Assembly: GCF_001940245.1 (NCBI RefSeq)
Contig: NZ_MJIG01000001.1
Coordinates: forward strand, 124,001-188,000
Length of the DNA stretch: 64,000 nucleotides
Reading direction: 5' to 3'
Source: Anaerostipes sp. 992a
Lineage (GTDB): Bacteria; Bacillota; Clostridia; Lachnospirales; Lachnospiraceae
The notes below the pieces were generated by a model. It saw only the letters and a program-made list of their open reading frames with translations. It searched no databases and was not told the DNA's origin. The position numbers were made by a program, and so were the translations under genes. Shown piece by piece: positions 1 to 8,282 of the stretch (positions are counted from its first letter, which is position 1; each line of letters opens with the position of its first letter).

Positions 1-762
1 GGCATGGAGCGGGTAAAACAGAGAATCATCGAGACAATTATTCAGATTAACCGCACCCATACTTTGCCAGCTTATGGTTTATTACTGATCGGTCCTGCCG
101 GAACCGGGAAATCCCAGATTGCCTATGCGGTAGCTCGTATCTTAAAGCTTCCTTGGACGACTCTGGATATGAGTTCTATCAATGATCCAGAGCAGCTGAC
201 GGGAAGCTCCAGAATCTATGCCAACGCAAAACCAGGTATTATTATGGAAGCCTTTTCCATGGCCGGCGAGTCTAATCTGGTATTTATTATCAACGAATTG
301 GATAAAGCAGCCTCTGGGAAAGGAAATGGAAACCCTGCAGATGTTCTTCTGACACTGCTTGACAACCTTGGATTTACCGATAACTACATGGAATGTATGA
401 TTCCAACGGTTGGTGTATATCCGATTGCTACTGCCAACGATAAAGATCAGATCAGCGCACCGTTGATGTCTCGTTTTGCGGTCATCGAGATTCCAGACTA
501 TACACCGGAAGAGAAGAAGATCATCTTTTCCCAATATGCTCTTCCAAAAGTACTGAAGAGAATTGGTATGCAGGAGAATGAATGTATTCTGACTCCAGAG
601 GGATTGGATGAAGTGATTGATATTCATAGAAACACCAGCGGAATCCGTGATTTGGAACAGGCGGCAGAGCATATTGCAGCCAATGCCCTGTATCAGATTG
701 AAGTGGACCACGTAGATTCTGTAGTATTTGATGCCAAAATGGTAAGAGAGTTACTCTCATAG
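1..762 (+). CDS. Lon-like AAA+ ATPase module, 5' end outside window
   Basis: The protein resembles the AAA+ domain of Lon protease. It has a Walker A GPAGTGKS near residue 30, a Walker B-like FIINELDK near residue 95, a sensor-1 region with ATANDKDQ, and the Lon-like IEIPDYTPEEK followed by an arginine/sensor-2 helix with GIRDLEQ. The first codons (GMERVKQRI) match the segment that immediately precedes Walker A in Lon, so the frame is open at the window edge and the real protein probably starts upstream. The ATG at 4 is not a convincing start because no ribosome site is visible. The protein stops right after the AAA+ lid, with no serine-lysine protease domain, so it is either a stand-alone Lon-like ATPase or a truncated one. 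Its C-terminus lies just outside the IS1182 element, and 15 bp separate the stop from the element end. Confidence 0.75.
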   Translation, partial: GMERVKQRIIETIIQINRTHTLPAYGLLLIGPAGTGKSQIAYAVARILKLPWTTLDMSSINDPEQLTGSSRIYANAKPGIIMEAFSMAGESNLVFIINELDKAASGKGNGNPADVLLTLLDNLGFTDNYMECMIPTVGVYPIATANDKDQISAPLMSRFAVIEIPDYTPEEKKIIFSQYALPKVLKRIGMQENECILTPEGLDEVIDIHRNTSGIRDLEQAAEHIAANALYQIEVDHVDSVVFDAKMVRELLS

Positions 763-777
763 TCTTGCATGAAAACT

Positions 778-829
778 AATTGAAAAAAAGCCTTGTAGGC
801 TTTTTTTCAATTCAGACTGTAGACAAAGT
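778..829 (+). repeat. IS1182 left terminal inverted repeat
   Basis: This repeat pairs with 2396-2447. The outer 35 bases (778-812) form a self-complementary hairpin with a T-rich arm, and the inner part reads CAGACTGTAGACAAAGT. The outer palindrome could stop transcripts entering the element. Confidence 0.85.
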
Positions 830-851
830 CCCGGCGAAAGCCGGGCTTTTC
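830..851 (+). terminator. Hairpin just inside IS1182 left end
   Basis: CCCGGC, a GAAA tetraloop, GCCGGG and then CTTTTC form a short, strong rho-independent-type hairpin upstream of the transposase. It probably shields the transposase from external transcription. An extended -10 (TGATATAAT, 872-880) sits downstream within another palindrome, CTGATAT/ATATCAG (871-891). Confidence 0.6.
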
Positions 852-907
852 TATGTTTACGACCGTTTTTCTGATATAATTGAAATATCAGAAAGGCGGT
901 GTTTTTT

Positions 908-2413
908 ATGATGACAAAAAATGCAGACAAAAAAAGGGAACAGATGATGATGTTCTGTATGGATGACATGGTTCCTCAAAACCATATGCTGCGTTTGATT
1001 GATAAAGCCATCGACTGGACTTTTATCTATGATCTTGTAGAAGAAAAATACTGTTCTGATAATGGAAGACCCAGCATGGATCCTGTTATGCTGATCAAAA
1101 TTCCTTTTATTCAATACCTTTATGGAATTAAAAGTATGAGACAGACTATCAAGGAGATTGAAGTAAACGTTGCTTACAGATGGTTCCTTGGATTAGACAT
1201 GATGGATCCGGTACCACATTTTTCAACCTTTGGAAAAAACTATACACGCCGTTTTAAGGACACAGATCTTTTTGAGCAGATCTTTGCAAAAATATTGGAA
1301 GACTGCATGAAATTTAAACTGGTGGACACCGATCAGATCTTTGTGGATTCCACTCATGTGAAAGCATGTGCAAACAGCAAAAAAATGCGAAAAAGAGTTG
1401 CACAGGAACAGGCCCTTTGGTATGAAGAGAAACTACAGAAGGAAATATCCAGGGATCGTGAAGCGCATGGGAAAAAGCCTTTGAAAGAAAAAGACAAAAA
1501 TGATCCCCCATCCGGCAGCGGGAGCGGTGATAATACAAAGGAAGAAGAAATTCCAGAAGGAATTAAAACGCAGAAATGCAGTATCAGTGATCCGGAAAGC
1601 GGCTGGTTTCGTAAAGGCGAGCATAAACATGTTTTTGCCTATGCAGTGGAAACAGCTTGTGATAAACATGGCTGGATCCTGGGATACAGCATTCATCCGG
1701 GGAATGAACATGACAGCCGGACATTCAAAACACTTTATGACAAGATAAAGATCTATTCACCGGCTATGATCATAGCAGATGCCGGTTATCGTACACCAGC
1801 AATCGCCCATGAGTTGTTAGAAGATGGTATCGAGCCGCTGTTCCCATACAAAAGGCCAATGACAAAGGAAGGTTTTTTCCGAAAATATGAGTATGTATAT
1901 GATGAGTATTATGACTGCTATATATGTCCGGAAAACCATATATTATCCTATCATACGACAAACAGGGAGGGTTATAGGGAATACGTAAGCTGCGGAGAAA
2001 TATGTGCCAGTTGTCCAAATCTTCATAGATGTACGGAAAGCAAAGAACATATAAAAGTGATCACCCGCCATGTGTGGGAAGAATATATGGAGAAAGCAGA
2101 GGACATCAGGCATACACTTGGCAATAAACAGATATATGACTTAAGAAAGGAGACAATCGAGAGGATTTTCGGAACAGCCAAAGAGCAGCATGGATTTCGT
2201 TATACACAATACATAGGAAAAGCCCGGATGGAGATGAAAGCGGGGCTTACTTTTGCATGTATGAACCTGAAAAAACTGGCCAGGATACTGGCCAAAAGGG
2301 AAGAAAGAATCTCAACCATCCATAATATTTGGCGGTTATTAAAAGAAAAGTCATTTTTCAAAGAAAAGTGGTGCTGGAGATTATCTCCAGCACCAACTTT
2401 GTCTACAGTCTGA
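908..2413 (+). CDS. IS1182-family DDE transposase
   Basis: This is a transposase of about 501 residues. The N-terminal region is of the DUF772 type (GRPSMDPVMLIKI, then MRQTIKEIEVNVAYRWFLG), followed by a DDE catalytic core. Candidate catalytic residues are the D in VDSTHVKA, the D in IADAGYRTP and the E in ERIFGTAKEQHGFR. A cysteine-rich insert (CPENH, CASCPNLHRC) matches the zinc-binding segment common in this family. The chosen start is the ATG at 908, placed 8 nt after AAAGGCGG; a GTG at 899 is in frame but overlaps that site. The frame is intact and full length for the family. The gene is expected to move the flanking element. Confidence 0.9.
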   Translation: MMTKNADKKREQMMMFCMDDMVPQNHMLRLIDKAIDWTFIYDLVEEKYCSDNGRPSMDPVMLIKIPFIQYLYGIKSMRQTIKEIEVNVAYRWFLGLDMMDPVPHFSTFGKNYTRRFKDTDLFEQIFAKILEDCMKFKLVDTDQIFVDSTHVKACANSKKMRKRVAQEQALWYEEKLQKEISRDREAHGKKPLKEKDKNDPPSGSGSGDNTKEEEIPEGIKTQKCSISDPESGWFRKGEHKHVFAYAVETACDKHGWILGYSIHPGNEHDSRTFKTLYDKIKIYSPAMIIADAGYRTPAIAHELLEDGIEPLFPYKRPMTKEGFFRKYEYVYDEYYDCYICPENHILSYHTTNREGYREYVSCGEICASCPNLHRCTESKEHIKVITRHVWEEYMEKAEDIRHTLGNKQIYDLRKETIERIFGTAKEQHGFRYTQYIGKARMEMKAGLTFACMNLKKLARILAKREERISTIHNIWRLLKEKSFFKEKWCWRLSPAPTLSTV

Positions 2414-2447
2414 ATTGAAAAAAAGCCTTGTAGGCTTTTTTTCAATT
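2396..2447 (+). repeat. IS1182 right terminal inverted repeat
   Basis: This is the reverse complement of the left end, starting ACTTTGTCTACAGTCTG, and it differs only inside the hairpin loop. The last codons and the stop of the transposase lie inside it. A separate stem-loop (GGTGCTGGAGA with TCTCCAGCACC, about 2370-2394) lies just upstream within the coding region. Confidence 0.85.
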
Positions 2448-2529
2448 ATAAAGAATTTTTAATTTTCGATAATCGAAAAGGATTCATATAGCATACACAC
2501 AATGTCTATGAAGAAAGGATGTGCTCCAT

Positions 2530-3294
2530 TTGAAAAAGACAGAAAATGTGATACTTGATTTTTCACACGTTTATCCAGAAAATATCGAAACTCAGGTAGA
2601 GGATTTGACGAGAGTTGATCTAAGTGATATCAGCGGGACCAATATGTATTGTACAAAAGAGGCAGAAGATGAGATTCGAAACCGACTAAAGGATTTTGGA
2701 CCAGAAGGAATCCACTTTTTGGACAATGGGAATTATCATTATGTAACAAAATTATTTACAGAAAAGATTCATATCCCCTTTGCGCTGGTATTATTCGATC
2801 ATCACAGCGATATGCAGCAGCCATTGATCCATGAATTGACAAGTTGCGGCAGTTGGGCAGGCGAAATGCTTCGGCAAAATCTATATTTAGAGCAACTGAT
2901 TCTGATAGGACCAAATCAAAAGAGTATGGAAGAAATACCGGCTGATCTTATGAAAAAACTAGTTTGCGTCAGCATCCAGGATATTGAGTGTGAAACGGCC
3001 AGAAAGGATGTATCGAAAATACGCATGGATTTGCCTGCTTACATTTCTATTGATAAGGATGTTCTTGATCGGTACGGTGCCAGAACCAATTGGAATCAGG
3101 GAGATATGTCTGTGGATACTCTAAAAAAACTGCTTTCCGAGGTATTTATGAATCAGAAGGTTATTGGAGTGGATATTTGCGGTGAGTGCAGCTTGGCAGA
3201 GCCAGTGGGGCAGCTGGTGGAGGATCAGAGAGTGAACAAGGTGACAAATGAGATATTGTATCATTTTTTGTCAACGCATTTTAATATAATATGA
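2530..3294 (+). CDS. Arginase/ureohydrolase-fold family protein
   Basis: This 254-residue protein carries the metal-binding signatures of the arginase-agmatinase fold: LVLFDHHSDMQ near residue 95 (where DAHxD is usual) and SIDKDVLDR near residue 175, followed by GVDICGEC where most relatives have an aspartate/glutamate metal ligand. The protein is shorter than true arginases (about 300 residues) and lacks the usual first GGDHS-type motif, so the substrate cannot be named. The start is taken as TTG 2530, about 10 nt after GAAAGGA; the GTG at 2521 lies only one base from that site. A palindrome, TTTTCGAT-A-ATCGAAAA, lies upstream at about 2463-2479. A terminator follows, so the gene appears monocistronic. 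Confidence 0.65.
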   Translation: MKKTENVILDFSHVYPENIETQVEDLTRVDLSDISGTNMYCTKEAEDEIRNRLKDFGPEGIHFLDNGNYHYVTKLFTEKIHIPFALVLFDHHSDMQQPLIHELTSCGSWAGEMLRQNLYLEQLILIGPNQKSMEEIPADLMKKLVCVSIQDIECETARKDVSKIRMDLPAYISIDKDVLDRYGARTNWNQGDMSVDTLKKLLSEVFMNQKVIGVDICGECSLAEPVGQLVEDQRVNKVTNEILYHFLSTHFNII

Positions 3295-3308
3295 GTCATG
3301 TAATATTT

Positions 3309-3341
3309 CTGTCAATGAGTATTTCTCATTGGCAGTTTTTT
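3309..3341 (+). terminator. Rho-independent terminator after the arginase-fold gene
   Basis: CTGTCAATGAG and CTCATTGGCAG form an 11-bp stem with one G-U pair and a 5-base loop, followed by six T residues. Confidence 0.8.
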
Positions 3342-3380
3342 CTGTATTAGCATCAATATAACAAAAATGTAAGACAAAGC

Positions 3381-3409
3381 TTGTGGGTTGATAAATAAAA
3401 GAATATAAT
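3381..3409 (+). promoter_or_regulatory. Possible promoter of the WYL regulator
   Basis: TTGTGG, a 17-nt gap, then TATAAT, about 110 bases before the WYL gene. The -10 is perfect and the -35 is weak. Confidence 0.35.
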
Positions 3410-3519
3410 AGAGAAAAGGAATAAAATGGAATATGTGAAAAAAATAAGAAGAAATAATTGGATGTCAGGATTTTTGCACATAGGTATGTGTAATTATTAA
3501 ATGTAAAGGGAGGGTTTTT

Positions 3520-4503
3520 ATGGCAACCAATGATCAAAAATTAAGAATTTTGTATTTGATGCATATTATGCTAAAGAAAACAGATGAAAAACATATTCTC
3601 AATGCAACAGACTTATGTAGAATTTTAAGTAAGGAATATGGTATAGATGTTGATCGACGGACAATTTATAGTGATATAAATACGCTTGATAGTTATGGAT
3701 TAAATATTATTCAATTAAAAGGAAAAAATGCTGGATATTATGTTGGAACGAGAAAATTTGAACTTCCGGAATTGAAACTTTTAGTAGACGCGGTACAGTC
3801 TTCGAAATTTATAACAGAAAGTAAATCAAGAGAGCTTATCAATAAATTGGAAACATTGTGTAGTGAATTTGAAGCAAAGCAGTTATCACAACAGGTTGTA
3901 ATTTATAATCGACCAAAAACAAAAAATGAAACGATTTATTATAATGTGGATCAGATACATGCGGCGATTTTTTATAATAAACAAGTGACATTTCAATATG
4001 CTGAGTGGACTGTAAAAAAAGAATTACATTTAAGAAAAAATGGTACATTTTATATAGTTAGCCCATGGAGTCTGACCTGGGATGACGAAAATTATTATTT
4101 AATAGCATATGATGAGTCAGAAGAAAAAGTGAAGCACTATCGTGTTGATAAAATACAGCATATAAATATGCTTGATATTGAACGTAAAGGAAAAGAATAT
4201 TTTCTTGAGTTTAATCTGGCGTTGTATGCAAAAAAAACATTTGGTATGTATGGGGGAAAAGATGCAGAAATAACGTTACTTTGTCATAATGGACTTGCTG
4301 GTGTTATATTGGACCGCTTTGGACAGGATATATGGATGATACCAGAGGGAGAAAATTACTTTAGAACAAAAGTTATAGTGACAGTAAGCAGACAATTTTT
4401 TGGCTGGATTACAGGAATTGGAGATAAAATTCAAATTATTGCACCAGAAGATATTCGTGAGGAATATAAAGAGTATTTGCAAGAAGTACTTTTAAAATAT
4501 TAA
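3520..4503 (+). CDS. WYL-domain transcriptional regulator with N-terminal HTH
   Basis: This 327-residue protein has an N-terminal winged helix of DeoR/HTH_11 type (about residues 5-75; RRTIYSDINTL is the recognition region) and a central WYL domain (about 140-210; FYIVSPWSLTWDDENYYLIAYD is its core, with W-S-L in place of W-Y-L). A C-terminal WCX-like extension follows to residue 327. WYL proteins sense nucleic acid or nucleotide ligands, and several regulate CRISPR-Cas or other defence loci. It sits immediately upstream of the type I-C operon in the same orientation, separated only by a transposase remnant, which makes a cas-regulating role plausible but unproven. The gene is markedly AT-rich. 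The ribosome site AGGGAGGG lies upstream of ATG 3520. Confidence 0.8.
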   Translation: MATNDQKLRILYLMHIMLKKTDEKHILNATDLCRILSKEYGIDVDRRTIYSDINTLDSYGLNIIQLKGKNAGYYVGTRKFELPELKLLVDAVQSSKFITESKSRELINKLETLCSEFEAKQLSQQVVIYNRPKTKNETIYYNVDQIHAAIFYNKQVTFQYAEWTVKKELHLRKNGTFYIVSPWSLTWDDENYYLIAYDESEEKVKHYRVDKIQHINMLDIERKGKEYFLEFNLALYAKKTFGMYGGKDAEITLLCHNGLAGVILDRFGQDIWMIPEGENYFRTKVIVTVSRQFFGWITGIGDKIQIIAPEDIREEYKEYLQEVLLKY

Positions 4504-4519
4504 ATATACAAAGAGAATC

Positions 4520-5021
4520 TTATAGAGAGAGGGATTTATCCTCATCGGGAAAATCTGATTTCTTTTCTATGACGATGTCCGGGTGAGATTTGAGGAAATT
4601 TTTATTGTAGAAGGTGATATCCCTGATAATACCAAGCTCGTTGACAATGATACCAAATTTAAATGTATAGCAGAAATGTCCGTTAATGTACATCTTCTGG
4701 ATTGCCGGATTAGTAGCTGAGTGGGAAGGCATGGAGCCATAAGCAACTTTGTAAGGGTCGTAGGACTGATCCAGATTATGGGTTTTCTTAAAGGTTTTCA
4801 GATGTTTGATGATACGATTGGGATATTTAAGATTATTTTCAGTTACCCATGTTTCAATACCGGAAGTGTCAAACAAAACCATAGCGGCTTTATCTGCATC
4901 AATACATTGGCATATCGGTTCGGTCAGATCAACAAGATGGTCGAACATGGATTGTAAGTCCGGTAAGAAATTCTGTTTGAAATATTTTGTGACAAAAATG
5001 ATTCTGTATTTATGTGGGTGT
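4520..5021 (-). pseudogene. Truncated transposase remnant
   Basis: On the minus strand, about 165 codons resemble the N-terminal half of an IS4/DDE transposase. Recognisable pieces are DKAAMVLFDTSGIETWV, CYTFKFGIIVNELG and FYNKNFLKSHPDIV. The longest methionine-started part is 4520-4948, but the frame stays open upstream to about 5021 (KYRIIFVTKYFKQNFLPD), where it meets a stop. The C-terminal catalytic part is missing. The fragment sits between the WYL regulator and cas3, and its upstream end overlaps the first possible codons of cas3. Confidence 0.6.
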
Positions 5022-7528
5022 TAGCGTTTCGCAAACGCCTAAAAAAGCACAGTTTGGAAAGGAGTTATACTATCAATAATAAAGAAGAGGTTATAGTAAA
5101 AAGGGAATACTTGGCACATGTCATTTACAAAACAAGGCGGAAACAATCTATTGAAGCACATCTCAGAAATGTTGCAGAATTTTCAGAAAAAATTTGTCCT
5201 CTTCCAGAATTAAAAAATATCTCGTATCTTGGGGCAGTTTTCCATGATGCTGGGAAATTAGGGAAGGAGAACCAGAATGATTTTGAGACAATTTTGCAGT
5301 ATGGTGAAGGGGTACATAAACATAATCTGGATCATTCTACAGCAGGAGGACGTATGGCGAATGATTTATTCAAAGGCAGTGCAGCAGGAAGAATGGTTAG
5401 TACTATTGTGTATTCACACCATGGAGTGCAGGATTGTATTGACTTGAGAACCGGTCAGACGCTAGAGGAGAAGCGCAGAGAAAAAAGTATAGAATATGAT
5501 TTAATCCAACAAAGATTTTTTCAAATATATGATAAATATATGTTGGAGGAAAAGTGTAAACGTGCATTGGATGATTTTAAATGTATCAATGATAAAATTA
5601 GTGCTTTTTTGTCGAATCATAAAAGCGGAACTTGTGGTAATGGATTTTTCTTTATAGGAATGTATGTTCGGCTTTTAATATCAATTCTGATAGATAGTGA
5701 TTGGACAGATACAGCTTGTTTTTCTGAAGATATCCCTCTTCCAGTACGTTTGTCAGTGGAAAAAGTGCAAGTAATATGGAAGCAAAGTGCTAATTATTTT
5801 GAAAATTATTTGTCGAGTGAAGTTAAAAAGAATCCTGAAAACTGTAGTACTTTAAATGAATATAGGCAGGAAATATCAGACTTATGCAGGGAGGCATCCA
5901 AACAAAAAAGGAATCTTTATAGATTGACTGTTCCCACTGGCGCTGGAAAAACTCTCAGCAGTTTGCGTTTTGCTCTGCATCATGCGATTGAACAAAAGAA
6001 ACAGCATATTATTTATATTGCTCCTTTTAATTCTATTTTGGAGCAAAATGCTCAGGAAATCAGGAATGCAGTAGGAAATTCAGAAATAGTTCTGGAACAT
6101 CACTGTAATGTGATCTGCGAGGATGAACAGAAGGAAAGAGAATATAGAGGGCTAACGGAAACATGGGATTCTCCAATTATTCTTACTTCGGCGGTTCAGG
6201 TATTAAATACGCTATTTTCGGAACAAAAGAGCTGTATCAGAAGAATGCATTCCTTATGCAACAGTATTATTATTTTTGACGAAGTACAGGCTTTTCCTGT
6301 AAAGTGTAGGGAATTGTTTAATCTGGCAGTTAATTTCCTGACTGTTTTCTGTAACACAACAGTTATTTTATGCTCAGCTACTCAACCTACTCTGGCATCT
6401 TATGAAGAAAATAACATTTGTGAATGTATTGAGATGGCCGGTGAAGTAAAAAAATATATGGAAATATTTAAAAGAACAGAAATTATTGATAAGACAGGCA
6501 TTTATCCAGGTGGAATGGAGATAGCAGATTTAAAGGATTTTGTTCTGGAAAATATAGAAGTGTATAAAAGTATATTAGTAATTGTGAATACTACGTCTTG
6601 TGCCCGGAATCTGTTTTCTTCGTTGAGAGAGTGGTGTGATGGTAGTGAATATCAGATTTTTCATTTGAGTAATAACATGTGTGCAAAGAATAAGCTTGAT
6701 AAACTGGAAGAGATAAAGAGTGCATTGAAAGAAATAAAAAATGGGAAAAAGGTAATCTGTGTCAGTACACAGTTGGTGGAAGCAGGTGTAAATTTTTCGT
6801 TTGGATGTGTGATACGTTCAAAAGCGGGATTGGACAATATTATTCAAGCAGCGGGAAGATGTAATCGGCATAAAGAATTAGAAGGGCTTGGTGCCGTTTA
6901 TATTATACAGATGTCAAAACAAGCAGAAAACCTGAATAGTTTACCTGAAATAATAACCGCACAGAACGCTTTACAGAAAGTCTTGGATGATTATAGAAAT
7001 GATCCAGAGAGATTTGGGGGGTCGCTGGATTCCCAGGAAACAATTAAAGCATATTATGAGAATTATCACTATGGATTGGATACCGGTGAAACAAAATTTC
7101 CTGTAAAAGATTATAATACAACTTTAGTAGACTTATTAGGAAAGGACAGCATTGGCTGTAAGCAGTACAAACGTTCACATAATCCAAAAAGCTTGAAGTC
7201 TCCATTTGTACAGGCTTTTCAAACGGCAGGAAAAGAATTTGAAGTTATTTCCAATGAGTACAAGACGAATGTTGTAATTGAATATGATGAAACTGCAAAA
7301 CGTTCTATACAAAAATTGGAAAGCAACCGTTTAAACCAGGAGGAACAACGAAAGGAAATGAGAGTATTGCAAAGATATACAGTTAGTATTTCTGAAAATA
7401 AAAGAAACAAATTAGGTAATGCTATACATGAAATATGCGATAAAAAGATATTGGTGTTGAGTGATGGTTATTATGATCATGAGATTGGAGTGTTAGACAA
7501 TCCAAAAATGAATACTTTAATGATATGA
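5012..7528 (+). CDS. cas3: Cas3 helicase-nuclease, type I-C
   Basis: This is the effector nuclease recruited by Cascade to degrade target DNA. From the ATG at 5012 it is 838 residues. An N-terminal HD nuclease domain has FHDAGKLGKEN near residue 78, HNLDHSTAGG near 107 and a YSHHG histidine motif near 135. An SF2 helicase domain follows with VPTGAGKT near residue 307, DEVQAFP near 423, CSATQPT, and the C-terminal motif VEAGVNFSF with QAAGRCNR. The length is normal. The start is uncertain: conserved sequence only begins at about KREYLAHVIY (residue 30), and the one good ribosome site (AAAGGAG, 5058-5064) has no ATG, GTG or TTG at normal distance downstream in this frame. The ATG at 5012 lies in the edge of the transposase remnant. 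It is the first gene of the cas operon. Confidence 0.92.
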   Translation: MWVLAFRKRLKKHSLERSYTINNKEEVIVKREYLAHVIYKTRRKQSIEAHLRNVAEFSEKICPLPELKNISYLGAVFHDAGKLGKENQNDFETILQYGEGVHKHNLDHSTAGGRMANDLFKGSAAGRMVSTIVYSHHGVQDCIDLRTGQTLEEKRREKSIEYDLIQQRFFQIYDKYMLEEKCKRALDDFKCINDKISAFLSNHKSGTCGNGFFFIGMYVRLLISILIDSDWTDTACFSEDIPLPVRLSVEKVQVIWKQSANYFENYLSSEVKKNPENCSTLNEYRQEISDLCREASKQKRNLYRLTVPTGAGKTLSSLRFALHHAIEQKKQHIIYIAPFNSILEQNAQEIRNAVGNSEIVLEHHCNVICEDEQKEREYRGLTETWDSPIILTSAVQVLNTLFSEQKSCIRRMHSLCNSIIIFDEVQAFPVKCRELFNLAVNFLTVFCNTTVILCSATQPTLASYEENNICECIEMAGEVKKYMEIFKRTEIIDKTGIYPGGMEIADLKDFVLENIEVYKSILVIVNTTSCARNLFSSLREWCDGSEYQIFHLSNNMCAKNKLDKLEEIKSALKEIKNGKKVICVSTQLVEAGVNFSFGCVIRSKAGLDNIIQAAGRCNRHKELEGLGAVYIIQMSKQAENLNSLPEIITAQNALQKVLDDYRNDPERFGGSLDSQETIKAYYENYHYGLDTGETKFPVKDYNTTLVDLLGKDSIGCKQYKRSHNPKSLKSPFVQAFQTAGKEFEVISNEYKTNVVIEYDETAKRSIQKLESNRLNQEEQRKEMRVLQRYTVSISENKRNKLGNAIHEICDKKILVLSDGYYDHEIGVLDNPKMNTLMI

Positions 7529-7544
7529 TGGGGGTGAAATATTT

Positions 7545-8282
7545 TTGAAAAAATATAGAAATACTATAGAGTTTGAAGTTTACGGTACATATGCATTATT
7601 TTCAGATCCGGTTATGCGTGTAGGCGGTGAAAAGACAAGTTATCATATTCCTACGTATGAAGCATTAAAAGGAATTGTAGAGAGCGTTTACTGGAAGCCT
7701 ACAATCATGTGGATCGTTGATGCTGTGCGTATTATGAAACCTATTCAGACAGAAACGAAAGGAATCCGGCCGATTGCTTACAATGGGGGAAATGAACTGG
7801 CATATTATACATATTTGAAAGATGTATGTTACCAGGTCAGAGCTCATTTTGAGTTTAATATGAATCATCCGGAATTAGAGCAGGACAGAAATGAAAACAA
7901 GCATTACAATATTGCTAGGAGAATGGTGGAACGGGGAGGCCGTAGAGATATTTTTCTGGGAACAAGAGAATGTCAGGCTTTTGTAGAACCATGTGTATTT
8001 GGTGAAGGAGATAGTTATTATGATACAATGTCGGGAGAAGTGGAATACGGCTTTATGTATCATGGAATTACCTATGCTGATGAAGCAATTTTGCCGGAAG
8101 ATCAAAACAAGATGACGGTGCGTTTCTGGAAACCTGTTATGAAAAAAGGTGGAATCATAGAATTTACCAGACCTGAGGAATGTGTACAGAAGAGACATAT
8201 CCGGGAAATGCAAAGAAGAGTCTTTGGAGAAGGAAACTTTACAGGACTGAAGGAATTTGTTGATGAGGAGGTGGATGAGTGA
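7545..8282 (+). CDS. cas5c: Cas5 (Cas5c/Cas5d), type I-C crRNA-processing subunit
   Basis: In type I-C systems Cas5 replaces Cas6 as the endoribonuclease that cleaves the repeat and then caps the 5' handle of the crRNA in Cascade. The 245-residue protein has the typical start EFEVYGTYALFSDP, the segment YHIPTYEALKGIVESVYWKP and the family's C-terminal FTGLKEFV region. Start TTG 7545 follows a GGGGGTGA site. It lies 16 bp after cas3 and its stop overlaps the GTG of cas8c, so the two are translationally coupled. Confidence 0.92.
   Translation: MKKYRNTIEFEVYGTYALFSDPVMRVGGEKTSYHIPTYEALKGIVESVYWKPTIMWIVDAVRIMKPIQTETKGIRPIAYNGGNELAYYTYLKDVCYQVRAHFEFNMNHPELEQDRNENKHYNIARRMVERGGRRDIFLGTRECQAFVEPCVFGEGDSYYDTMSGEVEYGFMYHGITYADEAILPEDQNKMTVRFWKPVMKKGGIIEFTRPEECVQKRHIREMQRRVFGEGNFTGLKEFVDEEVDE

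Larger units (their letters stand above)
778..2447 (+). mobile_element. Complete IS1182-family insertion sequence
   Basis: A single transposase gene lies between 52-bp near-perfect terminal inverted repeats (778-829 and 2396-2447). Each terminus contains a palindrome (AATTGAAAAAAAGCC, a 5-base loop, then its complement) that would fold as a terminator-like hairpin in both orientations. Both ends and the reading frame are intact, so the copy may be active. I could not define a clear target duplication because the ends are themselves palindromic. Confidence 0.85.
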
